A DNA stretch of 64,000 nucleotides from Cephalotus follicularis (taxonomy: Eukaryota; Streptophyta; Magnoliopsida; Oxalidales; Cephalotaceae). Below the pieces are notes generated by a model, which saw only the letters and a list, made by a program, of their open reading frames with translations, was not told the DNA's origin and searched no databases. The stretch spans positions 186,001 through 250,000 of the forward strand of contig BDDD01002379.1 of the NCBI GenBank assembly GCA_001972305.1, read 5' to 3'. Below are positions 46,249 to 59,110 of this stretch, one piece after another (positions within the stretch are counted from its first letter, which is position 1; each line of letters opens with the position of its first letter). A program made the position numbers and the translations under genes.

Positions 46249-46919
46249 AGTCGAGTCAATGCCAATAACCATATATTCACTTGCTTTAGCAATGAGAAGA
46301 GTTTATTTATATAATACGTGATAATGAATGAGTCCTTAATCATTCATTAAGAACAAAAACCTTATTCCTTGCGCGCTAGTAACACTGTGACACCCGAATT
46401 CGTAATGTTACTGTGACATCATTTAAATATGTTCAATCAATTATGTTAATACTAATAACTTTATTTTGTATAGAAAAAAATCATGTAACTTAAAACTTCA
46501 TTGCACTGTATCCATCTAGGGGATCGACATGAGCGAGCGATAAGAAATTGGTTAGTTTCAAATTATTCACAAAAATCAATTAAGGAATCGTCACCAATCA
46601 TTTTTGTTTAGATACAATTGGTTACCTGTCAATTTAATTAAAATGGTCTACGTTACTAGATTTGGATTCGGAAGTACGGTTACGTGTGGAGAATGTATTA
46701 GCACCTCACAACGCCCGTCAAAAGACGGTACCTCTAATTACTAAGATTGTGTCAAGTTCATTTAATTCCATGTATTTGATTCTTTTAAACAAAATACAAT
46801 AAAATTCAAATAAAAATATAAAAAAATAAGTATAAGATCCACAAACATGCAAATATGAAGGTCTACTGTTTACATCATTACCGACGACTAACGTTTTTTA
46901 TTTTACCCTTTAATGAATT

Positions 46920-47235
46920 TTTTAAGAGATTTACACTACTTGTGTTTGAAACGTAAAAATTCGTTGACCTTTGAATATATCTCAAAGATATTGTTGCTAT
47001 AATATTCTAAAATATATTCATTCTCGGATAATTAATTAATCCAATTTCAGTTAAATGGGCATATACAATAATTACATATAAGCACATCATCGATTAATGA
47101 TTTATTCAATTCAGCTTTCAATAGATTTTTACGAAACTTACATTGTCTGTGTTTAAAACGTAAAAAATCATTGATCTTCAAATATGTTCAAAAAAAATTA
47201 TTATTAATATAATATCTCAAAATATACTTATCTGT
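46920..47235. repeat. diverged direct duplication in unit E
   Basis: Two copies about 205 bp apart share AGATTT(T)TAC, a CTTGTGTTTGAAACGTAAAAA-like core against CTGTGTTTAAAACGTAAAAA, then ATTCT(A/C)AAAATATA. Purpose unknown. Confidence 0.65.
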
Positions 47236-48281
47236 AATATAAAAAACAATTCAATACCTTGATGCGTTTAAGAAAAAAAATGATTGATTAAAAGTACAAC
47301 GACAAAGTAGACGTTCACATAAATCAAATAAGATATTGAAAAAAAATTATACTCTGTCTCAGAGCGTGCGTGTATGTGTTTTGGGTTTTGCGCATGTAAG
47401 AACACGTTCATAGAAGAACCAACTGTTATATCAATATACACTAATTCTTTACAGTATTTTGTTTATGTAGTATTTTAAATTTTTACCTTTAATAAAATAT
47501 AATGACTTAATTTTAAGAACTTAACGCGTAAAAAAGTTAAATGCATCCGTTATTAAATCATTATATTTCAAATGTGGTATATAAATATTCTATTTTGTAA
47601 GAGAAACACGCAAAAGTACAAACTAAAGTACTACTGATAATGAATTAAATGCACACGTTTAGTCTACTCTCATGTATACAAGACTAATCCTTTTCTTCAT
47701 TCTCTATTATATTATACCAGTAGCATTGACCAACCCACAAATCAATATTCCTCATTCTTTTTCTTTTTCTTTTTTTTTTCCTCACTCCCTTGTTCTGTCT
47801 CTTAACCATCCGCACCAAAATTTAGCTTTCTCTAATCCTATCTCTTTCTCTTGGCTCACTCTCAACCAGATTCCAAGCAAACTTAACAACCCACAAAAAA
47901 TCAAGCCACACAACCGAATGATACTCCAACGGGGATCAACGAACACCCAGATGCAGCCCACACAGCACAGTTTCATGAGTTTCACAAAGCAAAGACCCAA
48001 AGACCACCCCAAGGCACAACGACACCCACCGGATTTGAACCGGGCAAAATTTTAGTGAAATGGGTTGATTACAGTTTCGACGGTAGGTTTTCTATTTTGG
48101 TATTGGGTTCTGATTTTTGGCTTTGGTTGCTTAGGTTTGATGAGTGTGATTGATGGTGGTCTGATTTGGTTGTTCTGTAGTTGATTGTGGCAGATGTCTA
48201 GGTGTAGTGTGGCTGTTTTTGGAGGAAGATGGTGGCGCTGAAGGCTACGGCAATGGGATTATTGTGTGGAGCTAGCGTTTG

Positions 48282-49410
48282 TGATACAGGTAAATCTATG
48301 ACCCAACAACTGGATCCAGCCCATGTAGTTTCAATTTTTATGTTTGGGACGAATTCATTAACATTGGGCTTAAGGGATTGTTGTTTTATGTCTAATGGGT
48401 GTTCCATGCTTACTTGGGTCAAGCCCAATTGATCCACTACTCTAAATTTTCGACCACAACATCCAACTCATTGTATTAGACTTGTTTTAATGGTATTTTG
48501 ACTAACTTAAAGGGGAAGTTGAAATTTAGTGATACACATTTTAGAAACCTGATTTTTTAAGAGTTTAGAACATTAATTGTGCATAGGAGTTTACAACTTT
48601 GACCCTATTAATGATTGTATGACTACATTCATTATATTTGGCTACGAAGAGTCTTTCTTAATCACTTTGCATGGAGGAGTGTTTCAAGACTTGGAATCTT
48701 GTTCCAATGTGTATGAAGGATTGTTCCAATGAGCTTAGAAGAGTGTTTCAAGAGATTGAAGATTGATTCAAGGCATGAGAATTAGTTTCAAGACATTGAC
48801 TTCATTTTTCAAGGCTGGTTAAAGCATTTGGGCTTCTTCACGAGACTTTAAGTTTTTCAATGTAATTTCATTTATATTTACACATTTTATGATGTATTGA
48901 AGTAAGAAATCAGATTGTTTAGTTTGACTAAGATAGGGCTGAAATTATCACATGAAAAAGAAGACTTTTGGTAGTTTAGAAGGTTCCATCCATTGGGCCT
49001 ATATAAACCCTCTTGTAAACCTTTGAAAATGTTAGATTCCTTTGAATAAAAGCTGAATTGAGTGTTTACTCATTATTTGTGTCATTTACTCATTTATCCA
49101 AGAATTGATCAAGCTTGGTGGTGGTGATACCTCATTCAAGTTGGTGGTGCGTCCTTTATGCTTGGATAGGTATTTTGATCTTCTAATATTATTCTTCTTC
49201 TACATTTCTTCACTAAAACAACAACTTAAACCTTCAAAGAACCCAAACCCGAATCTTTGTTCCTTCCACTTCCTAAAGACCCTTTTAAAACCCAAATCAG
49301 TCTTAAACACCTTCCAAATCAAACTCACACTATCCCTGAACTTGAACCAACCTTAAAAACTATCCCTAAAGCCAATAGCTCACTTAAAAGGCCTATACAC
49401 ACCCGCATCA
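48282..49410 (+). repeat. element F 5' LTR
   Basis: 1129 bp, from TGATACAGG to CCCGCATCA. Matches 51558-52688 throughout. Contains the plus-strand TATATAAACCC near 48999-49009. Confidence 0.95.
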
Positions 49411-49411
49411 A

Positions 49412-49424
49412 TTGGTATCAGAGA
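49412..49424 (+). promoter_or_regulatory. element F primer-binding site
   Basis: TTGGTATCAGAGA one base after the LTR, complementary to initiator methionine tRNA. Confidence 0.92.
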
Positions 49425-49451
49425 CAAGGTTCTAAAGTGAGCTTTTTAACC

Positions 49452-50522
49452 ATGGCAAATCGAAATAACCGAGAAAGTTCATCCTCTCCACCTCCACCAT
49501 GGGAGGCAGCCCATCTGGTAATGAAAGAAGATGTAGCTTCATTAAGTAGACGAGTGGATGAGGGTTTTCAACAAATGGCCCAACAACTACAAAATCTTAC
49601 CTTAAACAGAAATCCACCTCCACAAAATTACCATCCACGAAGACAACCTCCACAAAATCAGCCCCCACCTCCCTTTAGACGTCCCCAAAGAGGCCGAGCC
49701 TTTCACCCAATTCCCATTGATGAAGAAAATTCAGATGAAGACATGAGTGATGAAGATCCTAGAGGAAGGATGAGAAGGAGAAACAAGGCTGATGATAATG
49801 ATAGAGGACTGCACTTAGATATTCCTGATTTTGATGGAAGCCTAAATCCAGATGACTTTGTAGACTGGATGAATGCTATAGAGAGACTTTTTGACTACAA
49901 AGACTATATGGAGGAGAAAAAATTCAAGGTTGCAATACTTAAACTCAAGAAGTATGCAAGCCTTTGGTGGGAGAATGTTAGAAATCAGCGAGTTCGGGAA
50001 GGAAAGGAGAGAATTAGAACCTGGACCAAATTGAAGAAACTTTTGAAAAAAAGGTTCTTACCTGATTCGTACAAGCAAGACCTGTACCTAAAACTAAACA
50101 CTTTGAAACAATATAACAAAAGTGTTGAGTATATTAGAGAATTTGAGCAACTCCTAATGAGATGTGAGATGCCCGAGCACCCAGAGCAAAAACTTGCAAG
50201 GTTTCTTGGAGGCCTAAAACCAGAAATTGCTAATGTTGTGGAATTTCATCCATTCTGGACTTTTGAGGATGTATGTAAATTGGCTATCAAAGTGGAAAAG
50301 CAAAGGAAGCATTACAAGCCCACGGGTTCCAAGCCATTCACCCGAAGCATGAGCTCTTCCAAAGGCTTTTCTTCAACCAAACCCGAGGCTACCATGAAGG
50401 ATAAAGGCAAGACAAAAGTGGATGATCCTCCAAAAGAAAAATATAATCCAATTCGAAGTGACAAGAAGTGTTTCAAATGTCATGGTTATGGACACTTTCA
50501 AGGCAGGCCATTTTGGCGTTAA
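49452..50522 (+). mobile_element. element F gag
   Basis: An open frame of 356 residues starting MANRNNRESSSS, with a proline-rich linker, then LDIPDFDGSLNPDDFVDWMN, KLKKYASLWWENVRN, LKKRFLPDSYKQDLYLKLN and FLGGLKPEIANVVEF, and a partial zinc knuckle CFKCHGYGHFQ at the end. This is the chromovirus gag pattern. The start was chosen for its position after the primer site. Confidence 0.9.
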
Positions 50523-51557
50523 CAAAACTCTTGAGGTGTTACAAGAACACTTCTATTGGCCAAAGATGGTGGGAGATGTTCAATCAATTCTTGCTAGATG
50601 TGCTACATGGAAAAGAGCAAAAAGTCACTTTCAACCTGGTTTGTATACTCCACTTCCTGTTCCTACACCACCATGGGATGATGTGAGTATGGATTTCATT
50701 GTTGCTTTGCCAAAAACTCAAAGAGGGAAGGATGCCATAATGGTGATTGTGGATCGATTTTCAAAAATGGCTCATTTCATTCCATGCCATAAAACTGATG
50801 ATGCTTCTAATGTTGCTGACTTGTATTTTAGAGATATAATTCGTTTGTATGGTGTACCAAAGACTATTGTTTCTGATAGGGACTCTAAGTTCCTAAGTTA
50901 CTTTTGGAAGACTTTGTGGGTGAAGCTTGGTACAAAGCTCTTATTTAGTACCTTTTGCCACCCACAAACGGATGGTCAAACGGAGGTAACCAACAGAACA
51001 CTTACTACACTTTTGAGGAGCATGGTGAATAAAAATTTGAAGGATTGGGATTTGAAGTTAGCACATGCGGAGTTTGCTTATAACCGTTCACCTAATTCTT
51101 CTACTAATGTTTCTCCTTTTCAAGTGGTTTATGGTATTAATCCTTACACTCCAGTGGATTTAATTCCTATACCAGTTTCAGGTCAATTGAATTTTGAGGC
51201 CAATGAGAGAACCAAGGAGATGAAGCGGCTCCATGAACAAATCCGAGCCAAGATTGAGAAGTCCAATGAAGTTTATAGAAGGAAGGCCAACAAGCATAGA
51301 AGGAAGGCTGAATTTCAACCTGGCGATCTTGTGTGGATTCACTTGAGGAAAAAAAGGTTTCCTTCAAAGAGAAAGAGTAAACTAGCTCCTAGGGCGGAAG
51401 GACCCTTTGAAGTAATTGAGAGGATTGGAGATAATGCTTACAAGCTCAAACTTCCAGGAGACTATGGTGTCTCAGCTACTTTCAACGTGGGAGATTTATC
51501 ACGTTTTGAGGAAGACGACTTTGATTTGAGGGCAAATCCTATTCAACCCCGGGAGAA
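50500..51557 (+). mobile_element. element F integrase
   Basis: An open stretch with the zinc-binding region GHFGVNKTLEVLQEHFYWPK, then CATWKRAKSHFQPGLYTPLP and WDDVSMDFIVALP. The catalytic core has VIVDRFSKMAHFIPC, IVSDRDSKFLSYFWK and STFCHPQTDGQTEVTNRTL. The C-terminal domain has FQPGDLVWIHLRKKRFPSKR, then KLAPRAEGPFEVIERIGDNA and FNVGDLSRFEEDDF. It follows gag directly. Confidence 0.9.
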
Positions 51558-52688
51558 TGATACAGGTGAATCTATGACCCAACAACTGGATCCAGCCCAT
51601 GTACTTTCTACTTTTATGTTTGGGGCGAATTCACTAACATTGGGCTCAAGAGATTGTTGTTTTATGTTTAATGGGTGTTCCATGCTTACTTGGGTCAAGC
51701 CCAATTGATCCACCACTCTAAATTTCTGGCCAAAACATCCAACCCATTGTATTAGACTTGTTTTAATGGTATTTTGACTAACTTAAAGGGGGAAGCCGAA
51801 ATTTAGTGATACACATTCTAGAAACCTGATTTTTTGAGAGTTTAGAACATTAATGGTGCATAGGAGCTTGCAACTTTGACCCTATTAATGATTGTATGAC
51901 TACATTCATTATATTTGGCTATGAAGAGTCTTTCTTAATCACTTTGCATGGAGGAGTGTTTCAAGACTTGGAATCTTGTTCCAAGGTGCATGGAGGATTG
52001 TTCCAATGAGCCTAGAAGAGTGTTTCAAGACATTGAAGATTGATTCAAGGCATGGGAATTAGTTTCAAGACATTGATTTCATTTTTCAAGGCTGGTCAAA
52101 GCCTTTGGGTTTCTTCATGAGACTTTTAAGTTTTTCAATGTAATTTCATTTATGTTTACACATTTTATGATGTATTGAAGTAAGAAATCAGATTGTTTAG
52201 TTTGACTAAGATAGGGCTGAAATTATCACATGAAAAAGAAAACTTTTGGTAGTTTAGAAGGTTCCATCCATTGGGCCTATATAAACCCCCTTGTAAACCT
52301 TTGAAAAGGTTAGATTCCTTTGAATAAAAGCTGAATTGAGTGTTTACTCATTGTTTGTGTCATTTACTCCTTTATCCAAGAATTGATCAAGCTTGGTGGT
52401 GGTGATACCTTATTCAAGTTGGTGGTGCGTCATTTATGCTTGGATAGGTATTTTGATCTTCTAATATTATTCTTCTTCTACATTACTTCACTAAAACAAC
52501 AACTTAAACCTTCAAAGAACCCAAACCCGAATCTTTGTTCCTTCCACTTCCTAAAGACCCTTTTAAAACCCAAATCAGTCTTAAACACCTTCCAAATCAA
52601 ACCCACACTATCCCTGAACTTGAACCAACCTTAAAAACTATCCCTAAAGCCAATAGCTCACTTAAAAGGCCCATACACACCCGCATCA
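51558..52688 (+). repeat. element F 3' LTR
   Basis: 1131 bp, TGATACAGG to CCGCATCA, with the target duplication GTTTG immediately after. Confidence 0.95.
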
Positions 52689-53380
52689 GTTTGTGAGGAA
52701 TCGACATTGGTGCAATGGATTAGGGGTTGTTGCCGATTCGCAGGTGGTTGCTGGGACTCGATGCGTGTTGTGATTGTATAAGTTGGGTTCTTTGTTATTA
52801 TTTGAGGATGGTGTTTATGTGATGTGGTATTGATGACTGATAGTGTAGTGATGGAGTGTGTGTGCCGTGACTCTAGTTTATGTAATCTCTGTAAAAGAAA
52901 ATAAAAATATGAAAAAAGAAAACAAAAGAAAAAAGAGTTTTTCGTCTTTTTTTGTGATTGTCCTTTTTATAATTCAAGGGTTTAGGATATCAGTCTTGAT
53001 TTGGGATTTTTTTTTTTTTTTTACTAATTAGAAAAATTATTGATGTTAAATCAAATCAAATTTTATAAAGAATCAAAATCAAATATTTTATAAAATCAAA
53101 ATAAAAAATTTAGATCAATCTAAAATCTAATCAAATATATATGGATTAGTAAGATCAAATCAAATCTATATAAATAAAATTAAATCAGATAAAATAGTAA
53201 AATAAAGTACATTAAAATAAAAAAAAAAGGAAAATATTATAAATAATTTCAAAAAACTTACAACGAATAACGATAATTTATTAAATGATAATTCGATCGT
53301 AACGATGTTTCGATCTAATTACAAATTTAATTAATCGTGTAAACGACATAATACAAAGTGGACAAAATCGGGTGTCAACA

Positions 53381-55274
53381 AACTTTAATAACATGTGCGT
53401 GAGTCCATTCAAATAGATCTTAAACATTAATACAATACATAGCAACCCATCTTTTAAGCATATCAAATCCATACAAGTCCTTTACATCTCATAATAAAAC
53501 TTTACAATTCTTTAACATACATGTCCTTGACATTTAACAAATAAAAACTCACAATGAACCATCCTTGAAAACCATGCACTTCTATCATCATTGATCTTCG
53601 TGTCCATCTCCACTACCACTAGTCCCTGATCCATTTGTACCTGAACACGTAAAGATGCCCCATCCCGAAGGATGGGTCAGCCCAAGGGCCTCGCAGAAAC
53701 ACAACCCCTATGTTGATGATATGAACAGATATAAATGCATGTCATGGCACAATGCATTTATAATTTCGGTTAGCAAATCCATACATAAAATCGTCTCATA
53801 CCAGCTTATATATAGATCATTAACAGAAGCATACACTCTTATTCATCAATCTATCAGACAAGCAATAGGTTAACTAGATATATACATCATCCCATACTAG
53901 CATATATAAGTAGTTAGCCAAACAAACAATATCCGTAAGTCTAACGCGACAAAAGCTCAAGGTTAAGAACATCTAGTGCCTATCGATAAACCGATAGGAG
54001 CTCTCTAGAACCCCCCGCCTAGGCCAATACAAGCTCAACTAGTTACAGATCCATAAAACCATGCCGTAAATGATACTGCAATACCATAGCATACCATATC
54101 ATACCATAATCAGGCACAAGCTCGAGGCTTAGACATTTAGTGCCTATCGGTAGACCAATAGGATCTTACTAGACCCAGTTGCCTACCAGTAGACCGATAG
54201 AAACTTAACCGGTCATGAGATCCATGCAAGAGTATAAACCTTCCCGAATGTGGCACAAGCTCAAGGTTTATACATATAGTCGCCTCGACTAGAATTGGTT
54301 GCCTATTGGTAGACCAATAGGAGGTCAACCAATCACGTACCAAGGGTAACTCTAGCAGAGGGATCAGTCGACTAAAAGTCAACGCCGCATACCTGACTAA
54401 GTGTTACAGTTCACTCTATGGTGAACACATCTATAGACTCTCCCTTTCCCTTATCTTGTGATCCTTAAAAACCAGGGAAGAAACCTAGTATTTCCCTTAC
54501 ACGAGCTTAAAAAAGGACCCGTGAGAAAAACATTTTAAAAACATGCTTTTAAATCAATTTCGGAAAACTAAAGGTCTAAGTGGCGGCGCTTAGAGCTTAA
54601 GTAGCGACGCTTTGCGCTTAAGCGTCGTCGGTCAAACTTTGAGCGTCAGCGTTTAGGTATAGAGAATTTAAAATAATTTGGAAGAAGGCCTAAGTGGCGA
54701 CGCTTATCCAAGCACTGCCAAGAATGGCAAAATGCTGAAGCTTTGCAAATGAATCCCTTTTTAAACACGACCTAGGCGGTGACGCTTAGGGGGAAAGCGT
54801 CGGCATTTAGTCTGACAAAACTTAGAGTTCTACGTTTTAAAACTTTGCAAATCCAAATCCTTTCTTCAAATAAGTTCATTACAAGTTTCCTAGACCAATT
54901 ATTTGCCATTAAAACCAGTTTTAGTTCATGATATCATTCCATTCAAGTTTTAGGTTAAAAACCCCCAATTACCCTATAAACCCTAACATTCCAAATTAAT
55001 CAATTCATTCAATTTCAATCCATAGAAACAGTTCATATATGTGCATACATGTGTAAATCATAGCATATTTAGGCAGAAAATGTTTTTACCAAAGATTGTA
55101 GCTTGATATTAGTCTCTAGGGTCAGAAATCAAAGAAAAAACTCAAGTTCTTAGCTTGTCGAGCTCCAATCTTGTGTCAATCAAGTCTTTATTCAATTGTA
55201 TACCATAACCCCATGATTCTTGACTATTGGCAACTGTTTTTGGGTGAGTTTTAGAGAGAGAAAGAGGAAAAAAT

Positions 55275-55307
<33 letters not shown>

Positions 55308-55313
55308 GGAGGG

Positions 55314-55391
<78 letters not shown>

Positions 55392-55609
55392 AAGTAAGTT
55401 AAGGTCACTATTTATAGTTTTTACTCTAATATCTACCCCTATGCATATCAAATACCGTAAACAGACATATAATCAATTTATATGATTATTGAAAATACTC
55501 CACTCCATCAATATCCATATGCATAAACATCTAACATTTTATCTATAATTACCATACCATGAAATGTAATAAATGCTAAAGCGAGTAGAGGTTGTTTCGG
55601 AGCGTTACA
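53381..55609 (-). repeat. Tekay-type gypsy LTR
   Basis: The minus-strand start TGTAACGCTCCG at 55609 resembles the LTR at 4430-6507 in layout. The shared stretch around 53660 (CCCATCCCGAAGGATGGGTC) corresponds to 4766-4790. Holds four copies of a palindromic TGCCTATCGGTAGACC-like unit (53977-54320), a block of GGCGACGCTTA-type repeats (54570-54810) and a minus-strand TATAAATA at about 55409-55418. The left border is set by unit E. Non-coding. Confidence 0.7.
55274..55388. repeat. compound (GA)n(TA)n(GA)n microsatellite
   Basis: GA run, TA run from about 55313 to 55358, then a second GA run. It lies just downstream of the minus-strand TATA of the LTR. The Arg-Glu and Ile-Tyr peptides read from it are artefacts. 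Confidence 0.97.
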
Positions 55610-55810
55610 GATATATACTAATGGAATAAAATAAGCATGCGTCATAATTGTTCATTTTCTTACCTATGACAAAAAATTGATACCTCAATTGAGGTTAAAG
55701 GGGCTACGAGGAGTTGCGTAGAATTAAACTGTTTGATGGTGTACATTAAGACTCAATATTACCACCTCGAGCCTCAAGTCTATCCAAGACGCGTGTTGCT
55801 ACCCTCTATT
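55610..55810. other. short unassigned spacer between gypsy LTRs
   Basis: No gene or repeat end was recognised in these 200 bases; it separates the end of one LTR from the next. Confidence 0.4.
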
Positions 55811-58800
55811 CTGTTTAGTCAGTCATTTAGACAAGCATAAACTTATCCAAATTTTGCTAGAAATTAAAACTTTATAAACATTCACACTGTATGCGAAAAA
55901 AGTAAATCAATAACATTTGTGAAGATAAAACATCTTTCATATACCTGACAACTCATTTCAAATACATTTACTACAAATCAAGTAAAATGCAATAATCTCT
56001 CTGTTAGTCACTACAATTTCAAATTGTAAATACAACAGTCTATGTCTTCATGATATCCAGACCTTCTCGTATCTCTGTTCCATTTACTACTGTCCATCTC
56101 TGACAAATCTGTTATTTGTTTGACACACAACCTATAAATGGGTTAGCTAACGAGATTGGTGGAAAAACCCTATATGCAGTAATGTGTACAGTAAATAACA
56201 TGTATATGCATGAATGCCAATGTGGTCATTACCCATATGATAGCCGTCCCATACCGGGTGCATATGCGATAAGACCTAAACGGTACAATCTTATCCAATC
56301 ATAAATCAGGCAATCCATTACAAGTGTAAAAAAGACACTCAGTCAACCTATAGCGCTCAATGACCTTCGATATTGGTAACTCTAAACCTATGGAAGGAAA
56401 TCCTTTAAAAAGGGTAGGTTTAGATGATGTAGTCATATAAGGATCGGCCCAATAGACACTTGACTAGATATATAGTGATCTAATTGTCCTGGATTAGTCC
56501 AAGGGACACTCAGTTAGATGTGACTTAGCTATCCTAGATCAGTGCAAAGAACACTTAACCAAGTCTTTTAGCTGTCTAAGGATCAGCACAATAGACACTC
56601 AACTATATTTTAGAATTAAAGAGTCAGTAAAATCCGTTAAAGCAAGTGGCTATCCAGTCAGAGGGAACAATTTAACAAAGTTTAACGCCTAGCATGCTTG
56701 ACTAAAAGCACCAAGGTCGTTCTAATAGGTTCAAACAATCAACCAGTAATCATTGAGTCGGTTGATCGATACAATCAATCGGTCATTCGGTACAGTCAAC
56801 CTGTCAATTCTGTCAGTACTAACTCACACGTGATGTCCACATCATGGTTGGAAGTCTAGTCATCTGTGGTGTCCACAGGCATGAACTAGGATGCAGTGGT
56901 TGGAGTCGAGTGTCCACATCATGATCCAATAATATGTCTTACATATAATGTCCATATCATAAGGGCAAACTGACTAACCACATGTAGTGTCCACATCATG
57001 TCTAGTCAAAGAATTAACTTCACACGTAGTGTCCATGTCATGATCCAATCCATGACAGTACGGTATACGGTCATCTGTACAGTTCCAAAAGTACTGAAGC
57101 TTAGTATAATAGTCACGAATCATCTTGTCCGTCGACTAAATGCATGGTCACAACCAACTGAAAAATATTTTCTATTTTATTTTTATGGAAACCTCATATT
57201 TTCAAATATAAATGTTGGCCTACTTCCACGTAGGATACCTATTCAAAAGTTTGTAGACTGCAGTACAATAAACCTGTAAAATCTCAATTAAAGTAAGCAA
57301 GATGCTATAACATGCTAAAATAGGATAAAGGTCCTTTAGTTTTCATACAAAATGAGTCACACATATTGTGCTGGAGTAAAATAGTGTATGTGAAGGATCG
57401 TGCCTTCATCGACATACGATGGGATGCTCAAAACAGTTGAAAATCAATTTAAAATTCATATATGATAAGACAGTTAAGATCCTTTTCAAAAGGAGTCTTT
57501 GAAATCATCAGTGGTAAAACAGTAGTAAACAATGTCAAGAGACTCATTTCTTTCTATAGGTAATCATGGTAAAACAATTGAAATCCAGATAGTGCAACTC
57601 TCGCATAGCTGATTCAAGGCGAAACACTTTAAAACTATTTATCAAACTCATTTGAAGATGTTCTACCAAGAAACCAGTGGAAAGGTTTGTAAAACAAGTT
57701 TATAAAGCTAGTATTTGGACCTAGAAAAGCTACCGAAGAAGAATCAGTAAGTTAAAACCATTTATAGTTGAAAACAGTTCCATATAGTGAAAACATAGAA
57801 AGGCATCGATGCTTTCCTCAAGAAGGCATCAATGCAATTCTGTTAAAGTCTGAGTCCAGAAGACCTAGGCTAAAAGGTGCCGATGTTTTCCTTAAGAATG
57901 CATCAATGTGTTTCACTTTTCTTCAAAACCAATAGTGGTTAGTTCAAAGAGCATTGACTCCCAAAAGGAACGTGTCGATGCGTTTGTCTAATAAGAGTCA
58001 GGCTAAAGGGAATGAGGGTCGATGCTTTAAGAAAAGCATCAGTGCTCAAAGTTAAAAAGACATCGACGCTTAGAGGAAATGCGTTGATGCATTTAGTCGA
58101 GGCCTGGAGTTTTCCTAAGGTTGGATAACACAATGCATCAATGCCATGTGAGAAGTCATCGATCCGTGTTCATCAAATGGCATTGATGCGTTTTGAAGGC
58201 ATTGATGCGATTTGCCCAAAACACGTAGAATCCACTGCCTTGAGCCAAAAACTATACCAATTCAATTCTCAACAGTTTCCAATCAATTTTAAAACTTAAA
58301 GCAAGTCTCAAAATCATTCCTTACCGCATTAAAACCACTTTTAACCCGTTTAAACATTTCCAAGCAAATTAGGTTGAAAACACCCTAATTTGGCACACAC
58401 AAAACTCAAAGGCTTTGGATACTCAATCAATTTAGTTTAATCATTCAATATGCATTCATTCATTCATTCATGTGGCAGTATACAGTTCAATCATCATTCA
58501 TTTCAATTCAGTTTGAATGTCAATCCTTGCATTTCTAGGTCAAGAGTGAAAAATGGCAAAGATTGCTTAGAAAATAAGTAAATGCATCAATGATCAATCT
58601 ATATAGCATTCAATCAGTTTATGGATGCATTTAATGCTCAATTTCAGTGCATTCATCAATCATTATGAGAATCAAAGCATATAAAATAGTCTCTACCTTT
58701 AATGCAAGCTTGAATCAACACTTGAATGAACCAATCAACTCTACAAGCTTCCAATTCAATGCCAAGCAAAAACCAACCTTCAATAATCCAACCCACCCAA

Positions 58801-59110
58801 GAAACCAACTCCAATCTCCTAGAAGCTATCCAAAAATTCGGTTTCCCTTTTGAGAGAAGAAGAAGAAGAAGATAAGTGTTGTGACTTGTTTCCAAGCCCA
58901 AATGGCTTTATATAGGCTACTCAAATGCCCATATCCAAATCACTAAGGCCAAATAGGCCCAAAACTCAATACTAACGCCCCAAATGTTCGTAAATGTGTG
59001 AGATGACTCAAAATATTTAATGTATACTCTATCTCATATTGTGTCTTCATTTTGGTCTTATTCCGTCAATATCAGACAAAGGACGAAAACGTCATTTTTT
59101 TGATAGTCGA
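55811..59110 (-). repeat. long Tekay-type gypsy LTR
   Basis: About 3.3 kb, non-coding, same modular plan as the other two. Diverged 60-bp units of CAATAGACACTCAACT type lie at 56440-56610, and TGTCCACATCATG units at 56820-57050. GGCATCGATGC / GGCATCAATGC repeats lie at 57790-58210, an AAG run at 58856-58872 and a minus-strand TATATAAA near 58905-58912. Borders are approximate. Confidence 0.6.

Larger units (their letters stand above)
48282..52688 (+). mobile_element. Ty3/gypsy element F, Reina-like chromovirus, nested in E
   Basis: A plus-strand element with both LTRs (48282-49410 and 51558-52688) and GTTTG at 48277-48281 and 52689-52693 as an exact target duplication. The interior holds a primer site, gag, and an integrase with its C-terminal domain. 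Protease, RT and RNase H are not present, so it depended on relatives. Borders look whole. A hand count gives about 50 differences between the 1130-bp LTRs (4-5%), older than the Sirevirus nest if rates are equal. Lineage is inferred from the integrase C-terminus. Confidence 0.92.
46386..53380 (-). mobile_element. unclassified LTR-like unit E, interrupted by element F
   Basis: The left end TGTGACACCCGA and the right end TCGGGTGTCAACA form short inverted termini, as in LTRs. On the minus strand it starts TGTTGACACCCG. Without F it is about 2.6 kb. No coding domain was recognised; the frame at 47672-48055 has no family features. A diverged duplication lies at 46920-47235. No clean target duplication was found (AACAC on the left, AACTT on the right), so treating both ends as one unit is a hypothesis. 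Confidence 0.45.

Noticed and set aside
47672-48055. 127-residue ORF as a possible host gene
   Set aside because: Low-complexity start, no recognisable domain, located in unit E.
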